Of a stretch of DNA of 64,000 bases, positions 53,208 to 60,737 are shown in pieces; positions within the stretch are counted from its first letter, which is position 1, and every line of letters begins with the position of its first letter. A program made the translations under genes and the position numbers. Source of the DNA: DASRAU01 sp035638075 (GTDB lineage Bacteria; Acidobacteriota; Polarisedimenticolia; Gp22-AA2); assembly GCA_035638075.1 (NCBI GenBank), contig DASRAU010000034.1:1-64000 (forward strand), written 5' to 3'. Below the pieces are notes generated by a model that saw nothing but the letters and a program-made list of their open reading frames with translations, ran no database searches and was not told where the DNA came from.

Positions 53208-53387
53208 GCGCGTGCAAACACGGACGCGACTACGAAACCGTCAAGGCTCCGCGGCGCTCCGGGTGCCCGCCGGCGCCGCCCCGCCACGGTGCCGCCCCGC
53301 CGCTCCGCGCAGGGCAGGAATCCTTGCCGGATGCGGGGAATCGGGTATAGGCTTCCCCTCAATCATCCAACCGTACGGGAGGGAATC

Positions 53388-54566
53388 ATGCGACGACTGA
53401 TGTCCGTCCTCTGTACCTGTTGCGTCGGTCTTCTGACGGTGCTGGCGATCAGTTCCACCACCGCCTTCGCGGGCGGCAAACCGGGTTCCTCCGGCGGCGG
53501 CGGGAACGGCGTCGGGAAGGTGTGCCTTTGCCACATTCCGCCCGGGAACCCCGGCAACGCCCACACCATCTGCGTCGGTGCGCCGGCCGTGAAGGCTCAC
53601 CTCGGACACGGCGATGCGCTCGGCGAGTGCGGCTCGAGCGCCAGCACCTGCGGCGGTGAGTCCGGCGCAACCTGCCCGACCGACCAGGTCTGCAAGAAGG
53701 ACATCGGGTTCTGTGCCGCGACTGCCGAAGGGACCTGCGTCGACAGGCCGATGTGTCCCGATGTCATGGATCCCGTCTGCGGCTGCGACAGCGTCACCTA
53801 CGACAGCGCCTGCGTCGCCACCAACGCCGGTGTGGCCGTGCTGCACACCGGGCCGTGCGAGTGCCCGTCCGGGAACGAGGCCTGCGGCGGAACGGGCGGC
53901 GCGACGTGCGCGGAGGGCCAGTTCTGCAAGACGCCGGAGGGGTCCTGCTCCGCCGATGCCGAGGGTGTCTGCACCCCGCTCCCCAACATCTGTCCCCCCA
54001 CCTTCGCGCCGGTCTGCGGCTGCGACGGCGTGACCTACAGCAATACCTGCTTCGCCGACGCCGCCGGCGTCACGGTCCTCGCCACGGGCGCCTGCGCCTC
54101 CGGCGCGACCTGCGGCGGGGAGGGAGGAGCCGCCTGCGCGAGCGGAGAGTTCTGCAAGCCGGCGGTCGGCGTGTGCACGACGGGCGCGCCCGGGCACTGC
54201 CAGTCCACGATGCTCGTCTGCTCGAAGATCGTCGACCCTGTGTGCGGCTGCGATGGCACGACCTACGACAACGCCTGCCTGGCCGATGTCGCCGGCGTGG
54301 GTGTCAACCACGAAGGCCCGTGCGACTGCTGCCAGCCTGCCAGTTGCGGCGGCGCGGCCATGACGGCCTGCACCGCTCCGCTCGTCTGTCACAAGCCCGA
54401 TGGAGCGTGCGCGGCCGACGCCGAAGGAGTTTGCACGCTGCCGCCGCTCAACTGCCCGCCGGTCATCGACGAGGTGTGCGGCTGCAACGGCACCACGTAC
54501 AGCAACGGCTGCGTCGCCGCGGCCGCCGGCGCGACCGTCAGCCACACGGGGGCCTGCACGCCGTAG
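53388..54566 (+). CDS. Secreted multi-Kazal serine-protease-inhibitor-like protein
   Basis: A 392-residue exported protein: signal MRRLMSVLCTCCVGLLTVLA, a Gly/Ser linker, then a small Cys/His domain (VCLCHIPPGNPGNAHTICVG). Four tandem units of about 70 residues follow. Each has a short disulfide module (C-G-G-x-x-G-A-x-C-x-x-x-x-x-C) and a Kazal-type domain with PVCGCDGVTYSNTC or near copy. The Kazal C-x-C-D-G-x-T-Y-x-N-x-C signature is intact in all four. Kazal domains inhibit serine proteases; the reactive loops differ between units (text PNICPPTFAPV, LVCSKIVDPV, NCPPVIDEV), so targets may differ. GGAGGGAATC precedes ATG 53388. Horizontal acquisition is possible but not shown. Confidence 0.9.
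   Translation: MRRLMSVLCTCCVGLLTVLAISSTTAFAGGKPGSSGGGGNGVGKVCLCHIPPGNPGNAHTICVGAPAVKAHLGHGDALGECGSSASTCGGESGATCPTDQVCKKDIGFCAATAEGTCVDRPMCPDVMDPVCGCDSVTYDSACVATNAGVAVLHTGPCECPSGNEACGGTGGATCAEGQFCKTPEGSCSADAEGVCTPLPNICPPTFAPVCGCDGVTYSNTCFADAAGVTVLATGACASGATCGGEGGAACASGEFCKPAVGVCTTGAPGHCQSTMLVCSKIVDPVCGCDGTTYDNACLADVAGVGVNHEGPCDCCQPASCGGAAMTACTAPLVCHKPDGACAADAEGVCTLPPLNCPPVIDEVCGCNGTTYSNGCVAAAAGATVSHTGACTP
53646..54563 (+). repeat. Four tandem about 225-bp Kazal/EB-module units
   Basis: Within the Kazal gene, four successive units begin near 53646, 53880, 54109 and 54343. Each starts with C-G-G and ends with a G-x-C after the Kazal core. The DNA is diverged but the Cys codons and the GTCTGCGGCTGCGA-like core recur, so the gene grew by domain duplication. 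Confidence 0.75.
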
Positions 54567-54594
54567 CCCGGCCGGCCGTCGTCGGAATCAATCA

Positions 54595-54636
54595 AGCGGG
54601 AAGCGCGCCGGGCCCCGTGCCGGCGGGCTTCCCGCT
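54595..54636. terminator. Strong bidirectional hairpin between Kazal and BNR genes
   Basis: A perfect 10-bp stem AGCGGGAAGC (54595-54604) / GCTTCCCGCT (54627-54636) encloses a further 6-bp stem (54606-54611 with 54620-54625). Tails are CCTTCATTTC on the plus strand and TGATTGATTCC on the minus strand. It lies in the 89-bp gap between two convergent genes and fits a shared intrinsic terminator. Confidence 0.65.
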
Positions 54637-54655
54637 CCTTCATTTCGCGGCTCTT

Positions 54656-55768
54656 CTAGACGACGGCGGCCTTGACGCAATGGATCGGCGGCAGCGAATC
54701 GAAGAGACAATCCCAGGACTCGCCGCCGTCGCGGCCGATCCACAGCTGGCCCGTCGTGGTGCCGACGTAGAGGCCGGGTGACTTGACGCGATCGACGTCC
54801 ATCGCGTCGCGCAGGACGGTGAAGTAGGAATCCTTCTTCGGGAAGCCCCTGGCGAGACGCTGCCACGAGTCTCCGCCGTTCTCGCTGCGCCAGACGGCGG
54901 GGGAGCCCTTCGGGCAGGTCCGGGTCGCGGGTTCGAGCGGCAGGACGTAGACCGTGTCGGCGTCGTGCGGGTGCACGACGATCGGGAAGCCGAAATCCGT
55001 CGGGAGCCCTTTGGCGATCGATCGCCACGAGCGGCCGTGGTCGTCGCTCCGCAGCACGCCGATGTCGGGACGGCGGCCGCCGGGGCCATCCCACTCGCCC
55101 CAGCCGCCGTGGTTCTGCATGTAAAGCCGGCCGGGGGCGTCGTCGTGCCGGGCGATCTTGTGCACGCACTGCCCGAACTCGGGGTACGGGTCGGGATTGA
55201 AGCCGGCGCCCACGCCCTTGTTGGAGGCGTTGAAGGTCACGCCGCCGTCCTCGCTCAGGTAATGGCCGCCGGTGGAGATGCCGGCGTGCACGCGCTTCCC
55301 GTCGAACAGCAGCGTGTGAAGGCACAGGCCGCCGGCCCCCGGCTGCCACTTGCGTGAGTGCTCGTGGTTCGACAGCCCGTCCACCAGCTGCCAGGTGTCG
55401 CCGCCGTCGCCGCTGCGGAAGAGAGAGGCCGGCTCGACGCCGGCCCACAGGTCCTTCTTCCCGTCGCCCGGCGCGAGCGACCAGATGTTGGCGAGGGCGC
55501 GCCCGTCCTCCTTGGGAAACGCCGGCGCGGACCTCGTCTCCCGGAACGTCTTCCCGAGATCGGTCGAGCGCAGCACCTTCATCCCGAAGAACGGATTGCA
55601 GGAGGAGGCGTAGATCGTCGGCTTGCCTCGCCCGTCGATGAGCGCCGAGTAGACGCCGACCCCGGGGTTGAACGGGCCGCGCAGGTCGAACGAGCGCCGC
55701 GTCTTCGAGCTCTCGGCGACGAAGAGTCCCTTCCTTGTTCCGATGGCGAGGACGACGCGCTCCGGCAT
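54656..55768 (-). CDS. BNR/sialidase-like propeller protein (exo-alpha-sialidase fold)
   Basis: A 370-residue protein without a signal peptide, built of Asp-box/BNR units: VVLAIGTRKGLFVAESSKTR, VLRSTDLGKTF, LFRSGDGGDTWQLV, YLSEDGGVTFNASN, VLRSDDHGRSWRSI and VWRSENGGDSWQRL (S-x-D-x-G-x-T-W boxes). The fold is the six-bladed VPS10/sialidase propeller; the sialidase catalytic residues are not evident. Start MPERVV at 55768. It begins two bases after the stop of the MoaD-like gene and is co-transcribed with it. I recall this pair in many Acidobacteria and Actinobacteria. Its role is not defined. Confidence 0.9.
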   Translation of the reverse strand: MPERVVLAIGTRKGLFVAESSKTRRSFDLRGPFNPGVGVYSALIDGRGKPTIYASSCNPFFGMKVLRSTDLGKTFRETRSAPAFPKEDGRALANIWSLAPGDGKKDLWAGVEPASLFRSGDGGDTWQLVDGLSNHEHSRKWQPGAGGLCLHTLLFDGKRVHAGISTGGHYLSEDGGVTFNASNKGVGAGFNPDPYPEFGQCVHKIARHDDAPGRLYMQNHGGWGEWDGPGGRRPDIGVLRSDDHGRSWRSIAKGLPTDFGFPIVVHPHDADTVYVLPLEPATRTCPKGSPAVWRSENGGDSWQRLARGFPKKDSYFTVLRDAMDVDRVKSPGLYVGTTTGQLWIGRDGGESWDCLFDSLPPIHCVKAAVV

Positions 55769-55770
55769 CT

Positions 55771-56058
55771 TCAGCCTCCCGAGACCGCCGGAAGGATGAT
55801 GACCACGTCGCCCGGACCGAGCGCCGTGTCGAGTCCTTCGCGGTCGCGCATGTGCTGCATGTTGACGAACAGGTTGATGTGCGGACGAACCTTGCCGGTC
55901 TCGTGGCAGACGCTGCGGTGCAGCTCCGGGTAGAGGCGCTCCAGCGCCTCGAGCAGATCGCGGAGCGTTCGCGCCGGCACGGCGACGCGCGCCGCTCCGC
56001 CGCACGTGGCGCGAAGCGGCCCCGGGACTTCGACGGTGATGCTCTGTTCCTGGCTCAT
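55771..56058 (-). CDS. MoaD/ThiS-family ubiquitin-like protein
   Basis: A 95-residue beta-grasp protein of the MoaD/ThiS type: SITVEVPGPLRATCGGAARV, ALERLYPELHRSVCHETGKV, RPHINLFVNMQHMRDREGLD, GDVVIILPAVSGG. The C-terminus is Gly-Gly, as needed for activation by an E1-like enzyme as a sulfur carrier or a protein modifier. The start is ATG 56058. It overlaps nothing but directly precedes the BNR propeller gene (2-nt gap). No MoaE, MoeB/ThiF or thiazole genes are nearby, so molybdopterin synthesis is not supported by context. A carrier for a propeller-linked modification is one alternative. Confidence 0.9.
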   Translation of the reverse strand: MSQEQSITVEVPGPLRATCGGAARVAVPARTLRDLLEALERLYPELHRSVCHETGKVRPHINLFVNMQHMRDREGLDTALGPGDVVIILPAVSGG

Positions 56059-56229
56059 GGACCCTGCCGGAAGGCGCGAGTCTAGGACCCTCGACGGGAA
56101 ATCGCAACGCCCGCGGGTGTCCGGAGATGGGACGCCGGGGACAGTCGGCGACACGGGGTCGTCACGATGGAACGCAGCGGTCCTTGCAGGCGTTGTCAGG
56201 CCTGAGGCGGCGCCGTCTCCGCTTCGCCG

Positions 56230-57927
56230 ATGCCCGCGACCGACACACCGGACAACGCAGTCCGGCAGGCTCCGCTGCGCGCGGAGGGCTCCATCCTTGC
56301 CGTCGGACTCTGCCTGGCGGGACTCCTCCTCCTCGGGATCCCGTACCTGCCTTTCCAGGACGTGCCGAATCACGCGCTCCTCCTGACCTATGACCGCGAG
56401 CTGGCCGCCGCGGGCAACGCCTGGCTCCAGCGCCCTTCGGACCTGGCCTTCGGCTACACGCTGTACATCTGGATCGCGCGGGCCCTGGCGCCGCTCCTGT
56501 CGATCGATTCGGTGCTGCGCCTGCTCGCCATCCTGGCAGTCGCGGCGCTGCCGCTCGCCACCGCGCGACTCGCGGCGGTGCTCGGCGCCCCGGCCGCTCT
56601 CGCCGGGATCCTGTCGCTGCCGTTCGCGCTCGGGTGGCCCCTGCGCATGGGGCTCATCTCCTTCGTGCTCGGCGTGCCGCTGGCGCTTTTCTGCGCCGCC
56701 GAGGCGGTCCGCGTGTGCCGAAGCCGGAACGTGGCCGGCGGCGGTGTTGCGGGAGGGAAGGGCGCCTCGATCCGGATCGGCCTCGGCCTGGCGATCGCCG
56801 GTGCGGTCACCTACATGGCGCACCCCTTCGCGTTCGCGCTGGCGATCGTGCTGGCGGTCTTCGCCTGGGGCTTCGAGGGAGGACGGTCGCCGCGCGCCGC
56901 TGCGCGCCTGGCCGGCGCGTTCCTGCCGGCCTTCGCGCTCCTCGGCTGGGACGCGCGGCACGGCGCCTGGAGGCCGACCGTCTCGGCCTCGATCGAGACC
57001 ACCCCCGAGGAGGTGGTCCGGCTGCGGCCGGTGGGGCAGGCGCTCTCGCACATCGCCTGCCGGACTTATGGAATCCCGAACGCGGACACCCTGCTCGCGT
57101 ACCTGCCGCACCTGGTGGTTCTCATCGCCGGCACGGCCTTGCTGGCGCGGGCGGTCTTCGCGCGCCGCGCGCCGGCGACCCTGCCGGCCTCCGGGTGCCG
57201 GATGCTGCTCGCCGCGGCGGCGCTCCTGACGTTCGGCACCGTCTTCGTCCCCGACTCGATCGGGCGCGCCTACCTGCTCGGCAGCCGGCCGGCCATGGCG
57301 GGGATGTGCCTGGCGGCGATCGCCGCGGCCTCCGGGCTGCGCCGCGCGATGACACGCCCGTTGACGCTCGTGGCCATGGCGACCGGGCTCGCCTGCGCCA
57401 TCAGCGCGGCGTCGATCGCGCGCGACGCGAAGGCGGTGGCGCTGGTCGTCGGCGAGCATCCGCCGCGCAGCGCGCACGGCAACCTGCTCGTCGTGCGCGC
57501 CGGCACCTGCACCCGCCGCACCGGCTACGACTGGGGCGCGTGGGATCCCCTGCGGCAGGCGTGGGCGTACGCGCTGTCACCCGACTCGAGCACGCCGTAT
57601 CTCTTCGCCGAGCACCGCTACGACATGGTGTGGTTCCGGCCCGGCGCCAACCCGCCGCATCCTCCGCCGGGGCGGGTGCTCTCCGACGAGCGCGACCTCG
57701 ACTCGGGGGCATGCGCCGAGCGCAACCGCGAGCGTCTCGCGGCGACCGCGGCCCTGCCGGGCTACGACGGCGTCGTGGTCGTCGGGCACCCGGACGCGGG
57801 GCGGCGCGCGATTCGCGAGAGCGGGGCGCGCGAGCCGGTCCGCCTCGCGCCGGGTCTGTGGGTCGTCAGCGCTCCTGCGCCGCCAGCGCCAGGTCCAGCT
57901 GGCGCGCCGCGGCCAGGCGGGCCGTGA
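56230..57927 (+). CDS. Polytopic membrane protein of unknown function (565 aa)
   Basis: A 565-residue inner-membrane protein with about ten to eleven hydrophobic helices (LAVGLCLAGLLLLGIPYLPF, LYIWIARALAPLL, LLAILAVAALPLATARLAAV, LAIVLAVFAWGF, LVVLIAGTALLARAVFA, LLAAAALLTFGTVFVP) and a C-terminal soluble region of about 150 residues (HPPRSAHGNLLVVRAGTCTR, YDMVWFRPGANPPHPPPGRV). The early FQDVPNHALLL and membrane layout resemble GT-C-type or O-antigen-polymerase-like proteins, but I cannot assign a family. The 3' end overlaps the sodB gene on the other strand by 62 nt. It is divergent from the MoaD gene. Confidence 0.85.
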   Translation: MPATDTPDNAVRQAPLRAEGSILAVGLCLAGLLLLGIPYLPFQDVPNHALLLTYDRELAAAGNAWLQRPSDLAFGYTLYIWIARALAPLLSIDSVLRLLAILAVAALPLATARLAAVLGAPAALAGILSLPFALGWPLRMGLISFVLGVPLALFCAAEAVRVCRSRNVAGGGVAGGKGASIRIGLGLAIAGAVTYMAHPFAFALAIVLAVFAWGFEGGRSPRAAARLAGAFLPAFALLGWDARHGAWRPTVSASIETTPEEVVRLRPVGQALSHIACRTYGIPNADTLLAYLPHLVVLIAGTALLARAVFARRAPATLPASGCRMLLAAAALLTFGTVFVPDSIGRAYLLGSRPAMAGMCLAAIAAASGLRRAMTRPLTLVAMATGLACAISAASIARDAKAVALVVGEHPPRSAHGNLLVVRAGTCTRRTGYDWGAWDPLRQAWAYALSPDSSTPYLFAEHRYDMVWFRPGANPPHPPPGRVLSDERDLDSGACAERNRERLAATAALPGYDGVVVVGHPDAGRRAIRESGAREPVRLAPGLWVVSAPAPPAPGPAGAPRPGGP

Positions 57928-58495
57928 TGTCCTTCCAGTTCCAGAGATTCCAGAGGCCGTTGAAGAAGGCCTCCTTCTCGTTGCGGTATTGCAGGTAGTA
58001 GGCGTGCTCCCAGGCATCGATCACCATCAGGGGAACGCTCCCCTGGTTCAGGTTGGACTGGTGGTCGTAGATCTGGGTGATCATCAGGCGCTCCGCGAGG
58101 GGCTCCCAGACGAGCGCCGCCCAACCCGAGCCCATGATGCCGGCCGCGACCGCCACCAGGTGGCGGCGGAACTGGTCGAACGAGCCGAAGTCGCGATCGA
58201 TCGCCTGCCCCAGCTCGCCGGACGGCTTGTCGCCGCCTTTCGGCGTCAGGTTCTGCCAGAAGATCGAGTGCAGGACGTGCCCCGAGAGGTTGAAGGCGAG
58301 GGCGTGCTCCAGGGCGGAGAGGCGCGCGATGTCGCCACTGGCGCGCGCCTCGTCGAGGCGGGCGCTGGTTTCGTTGGCGTGCTTGACGTACGCGGCGTGG
58401 TGCTTGCCGTGGTGCAGCTCCATGATCTGGCCGCTGATGGCCGGCTCGAGGGCCGAGAAGTCGTAGGGCAGATCGGGAAGTCGATAGCGCGACAT
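57866..58495 (-). CDS. sodB: Fe/Mn superoxide dismutase
   Basis: A 209-residue cytosolic Fe/Mn-type superoxide dismutase. The metal ligands are His in IMELHHGKHHAAYVKH (H27-type), His in NLSGHVLHSIFWQNL, and Asp/His in VPLMVIDAWEHAYYLQYRNE. The MQV-like end is replaced by a longer tail (LDLALAAQER). Whether it uses Fe or Mn is not clear from the sequence; the symbol sodB is used for the family. It is 61 nt downstream of the HMA candidate selenoprotein in the same direction and may be co-transcribed. Its 3' end overlaps the convergent membrane-protein gene by 62 nt. Confidence 0.95.
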   Translation of the reverse strand: MSRYRLPDLPYDFSALEPAISGQIMELHHGKHHAAYVKHANETSARLDEARASGDIARLSALEHALAFNLSGHVLHSIFWQNLTPKGGDKPSGELGQAIDRDFGSFDQFRRHLVAVAAGIMGSGWAALVWEPLAERLMITQIYDHQSNLNQGSVPLMVIDAWEHAYYLQYRNEKEAFFNGLWNLWNWKDITARLAAARQLDLALAAQER

Positions 58496-58556
58496 GGCTC
58501 GATGTCTCCCGGCGCTCGGGCGGGAAGCGCCTCATCGATGATCGACGCGATTCGAC

Positions 58557-59078
58557 TCAAATTCCGTCGGTAATTTCCCGCACCTCCAGGCGGCCCTCTC
58601 CGTCGAACAGCCAGCGCCCATCGATTGTCACCGCGGCTCCCGCCTTGCCGTGGAGCGCCTGCGCGACCGTGTCATGGTCCTTCCCCGCGGGAGGAACGCA
58701 GGTCACCTCGCGCGGCGCTTTCATCCCCGCGAGCACGAGGACGAACGCGCCCTGGCGCTCCTCGAGCGTGCCGGCGAGGACGAGGCGCACGTCCTCCGGC
58801 ACCGGAGTGAACCCGGCGTCGTGGATCGCCCGCGTCATCGCCTGCGGGTTCACCCAGGCCCCCGGTTTCACCTTCACGGTGAGGACCGGGGGGTCGAGCA
58901 TCAGCTTCGCGTTGTCAACGCCATCCTGGCGTTTGAGCCCCTTGACGAGGCTGAACCCTCAGGTCGCTCAGGTCGCGCCCTTGACGGCGAGACGCACCTC
59001 GCGCACGTCGGCGAGCAGCTGCGACGTCATCAACGCCGCCGCGAGCACCACGGCGACGCCCCGCATCCCGAATCGCAT
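58557..59078 (-). CDS. Secreted heavy-metal-associated (HMA/MerP-like) protein with UxxU motif; candidate double-Sec selenoprotein
   Basis: Reading through two TGA codons gives a 173-residue protein. ATG 59078 has AGAGGAGG 4-5 nt upstream. Residues 1-23 are a signal peptide (MRFGMRGVAVVLAAALMTSQ). Then VREVRLAVKGAT-U-AT-U-GF follows, with U37 (TGA 58968-58970) and U40 (TGA 58959-58961), then LVKGLKRQDGVDNAKLMLDP. This is the HMA/MerP layout G-x-T-C-x-x-C...G-V, with both Cys replaced by UGA. There is no frameshift, and the downstream frame stays intact to 58557 (C-terminal domain VRLVLAGTLEERQGAFVLVL). Two independent TGA codons exactly at the metal-binding Cys positions are best explained by selenocysteine. 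Conventional calling would give only 58557-58901. Alternative: pseudogene. Confidence 0.78.
58936..58952 (-). promoter_or_regulatory. Candidate SECIS hairpin for the HMA gene
   Basis: On the minus-strand transcript, AGCCTC (58952-58947) pairs with GGGGCT (58941-58936), a 6-bp stem including one G-U, with loop GUCAA. The loop begins 21 nt after the first UGA and 12 nt after the second. It has G as first loop base. The 21-nt spacing equals that of the rhodanese candidate. By-eye fold only; stem is short. Confidence 0.4.
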
Positions 59079-59110
59079 CGAGCCTCCTCTGGTCTTCGTG
59101 GCCATCCGCT

Positions 59111-60049
59111 TCAGAAGAACATCTCCCAGCCGGCGCGCACTTCCCACGGGAAGTCGGTCATCTCGTCGTCCCCCGAACGGACGAGCGGCACGAACACGCC
59201 GATGCGGTACTGCGCGCGGCCCTTGGTGAAGATCGGGGTGACGTGCACGCCGGCGAGGCGCCAGTCGTTGCCGGCGCTCGCGCCGTCCTCGAGGGTGTCG
59301 CTGCCGGCGACCTCCGCCCGGATCCCGGCCGCGAGGTTGAACCCGAATTCATCGGCGGAGTTCGGGCGGACCAGCCAGCGACCATAGGCCGCGGTGATCT
59401 CCCCCGAGTCCCCCTTCCTGAAGCCGTCGCCGAAGTCGTGGTCGTAGAAGGCGCAGGCCCACCACGTGTCGATCAGCCGCTCGCGATCGATCGCCCAGCC
59501 GATCTCGACGCCGTGGCGGCCGGATCCTGGCTGCAGGCTCGGATCGAGGCGGACGCCGTCGGGGCCGGCGCGGTCATCGTCGCCGGTCGGCAGCTTCCAG
59601 CCGACGACCAGCGCCTGGCTGCGCTGCAGCCCCAGCTCCTGGTGCAGGTGATAGCGCCACTTGGCGTCGAGCAGCAGGTCGCCGCCACCTGCGACGAGGG
59701 TGTCTTCGACCTGCCCGCCGATGTTTTCCTCGAAGGTGGAGCGCATCCCGGGGAGCGTCATGCGCACGTTGACGTAGCGGTTGATGCCGTACTGCACCGC
59801 CGCCATCTGCTCGAACTGCTCCTGGCGCTCGTCGCCCGGGTCGCTGGTTTCGCCGCGCCGCAGATAGCCGAATCTCAGCTCCGGGTGGATCACGCCGGGG
59901 CCGAAGATGGTCGGCGTCTCGCCCCAGAGCGGCTCGTGCGCCAGCGCCGGCGGTGCCGCGAGCGTCGTGGCGGCGGCGAGAACGCCCGCGGCGGCGAGCC
60001 GGCCGATCGCGCGCGAGACACCGGGAATGTGGAGCGGGCCGGGTTTCAT
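59111..60049 (-). CDS. Outer-membrane barrel protein, metal/redox cluster
   Basis: A 312-residue exported protein (signal ending near ALAHEPLW). The text is beta-strand-rich with many aromatic ends: ELRFGYLRRGETSD, YGINRYVNVRMTLPGMRSTF, DLLLDAKWRYHLHQELGLQR, VVGWKLPTGDDDRAGPDGVR, WWACAFYDHDFGDGFRKGDS, and it ends VRAGWEMFF, an outer-membrane barrel terminus. It resembles metal-tolerance-associated 'transporter' barrels found next to heavy-metal genes. No catalytic motif seen. It overlaps the TlpA stop (ATGA), and its stop is 32 nt before the HMA start, so all are co-transcribed. A channel or sensor for metal ions is inference. Confidence 0.82.
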   Translation of the reverse strand: MKPGPLHIPGVSRAIGRLAAAGVLAAATTLAAPPALAHEPLWGETPTIFGPGVIHPELRFGYLRRGETSDPGDERQEQFEQMAAVQYGINRYVNVRMTLPGMRSTFEENIGGQVEDTLVAGGGDLLLDAKWRYHLHQELGLQRSQALVVGWKLPTGDDDRAGPDGVRLDPSLQPGSGRHGVEIGWAIDRERLIDTWWACAFYDHDFGDGFRKGDSGEITAAYGRWLVRPNSADEFGFNLAAGIRAEVAGSDTLEDGASAGNDWRLAGVHVTPIFTKGRAQYRIGVFVPLVRSGDDEMTDFPWEVRAGWEMFF

Positions 60050-60627
60050 GGAAGGTTCGGCGCGGCGAGGGCGTCGCGCACGGCCTGATCGATCTCGCGC
60101 TCGTCGCCGCGCAGGTACCCGGCGTTGATCCAGGCGATCCGTCCGGCGCGATCGACGATGACGGTCGTCGGATGAGCCTCGAGACGATAGAGCCGCCCGA
60201 TGCGCTCCTCCGGATCGAGCAGGATCGGATAGCGCACGCCGATTCCTTCGATGAAGCGGCGCGCGTCGCGGGCGCTGGCGTTCATCTCCTCGATGCCGAG
60301 GATCTCGAGCCCCTGGTCGACGTAGCGACGGCGGATTTTCTCCAGCTCCGGCATCTCGATGCGGCACGGAGGACAGGCGATCCCCCAGAAGTTCAGGAGG
60401 ACGACGCGGCCGCGAAGGGAGGCGAGGGAGATCGTCCCGCCGTTCATCCGCACCGCTTCGAACGCGGGAGCGGGAGTGCCCGGGGCGAGCGGCGCTGCGG
60501 CCGCGCCGTCGTCGGCGGAAAGAGCGCCGGCACAGGCGACCGCGGCGGCCACGGAGACGAGCGCCATGGCGCAAACCAGAGCCTGAAAAAAGTTACGGCG
60601 TCGCAAGGATCGGATCCTGGCGCTCAT
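60046..60627 (-). CDS. TlpA-type thioredoxin-fold disulfide reductase, exported
   Basis: A 193-residue TlpA/ResA-type redoxin of the envelope. The Sec or Tat-like leader (RIRSLRRRNFFQALVCAMAL) ends near AACAG, so a lipoprotein is possible. The active site is VVLLNFWGIACPPCRIEMPE (C-P-P-C), followed by GLEILGIEEMNASARDARRF, YPILLDPEERIGRLYRLEAH with cis-Pro, and PTTVIVDRAGRIAWINAGYL. ATG 60627 is preferred to GTG 60675. It overlaps the barrel gene start by four bases. Likely role: reduces thiols (or selenols) of the HMA protein or of c-type cytochromes; the pairing with an HMA protein fits the first. This is inference. Confidence 0.9.
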   Translation of the reverse strand: MSARIRSLRRRNFFQALVCAMALVSVAAAVACAGALSADDGAAAAPLAPGTPAPAFEAVRMNGGTISLASLRGRVVLLNFWGIACPPCRIEMPELEKIRRRYVDQGLEILGIEEMNASARDARRFIEGIGVRYPILLDPEERIGRLYRLEAHPTTVIVDRAGRIAWINAGYLRGDEREIDQAVRDALAAPNLP

Positions 60628-60737
60628 GAAGTCGGATAACAGGAGACACCTCGTGCAACGGAACAAGCGCGTCACGGCGCCAGAACGTCGCGTCGCAACG
60701 AAAAAAGGGAACCGGACTCAGGGAAAAGTAGACGGGG

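Noticed and set aside
58557..58901. A separate short gene starting at MLDPPVL
   Set aside because: It lacks a start signal and is only the C-terminal part of an HMA domain; the upstream frame through the two TGA codons supplies the ribosome site, signal peptide and metal-motif region.
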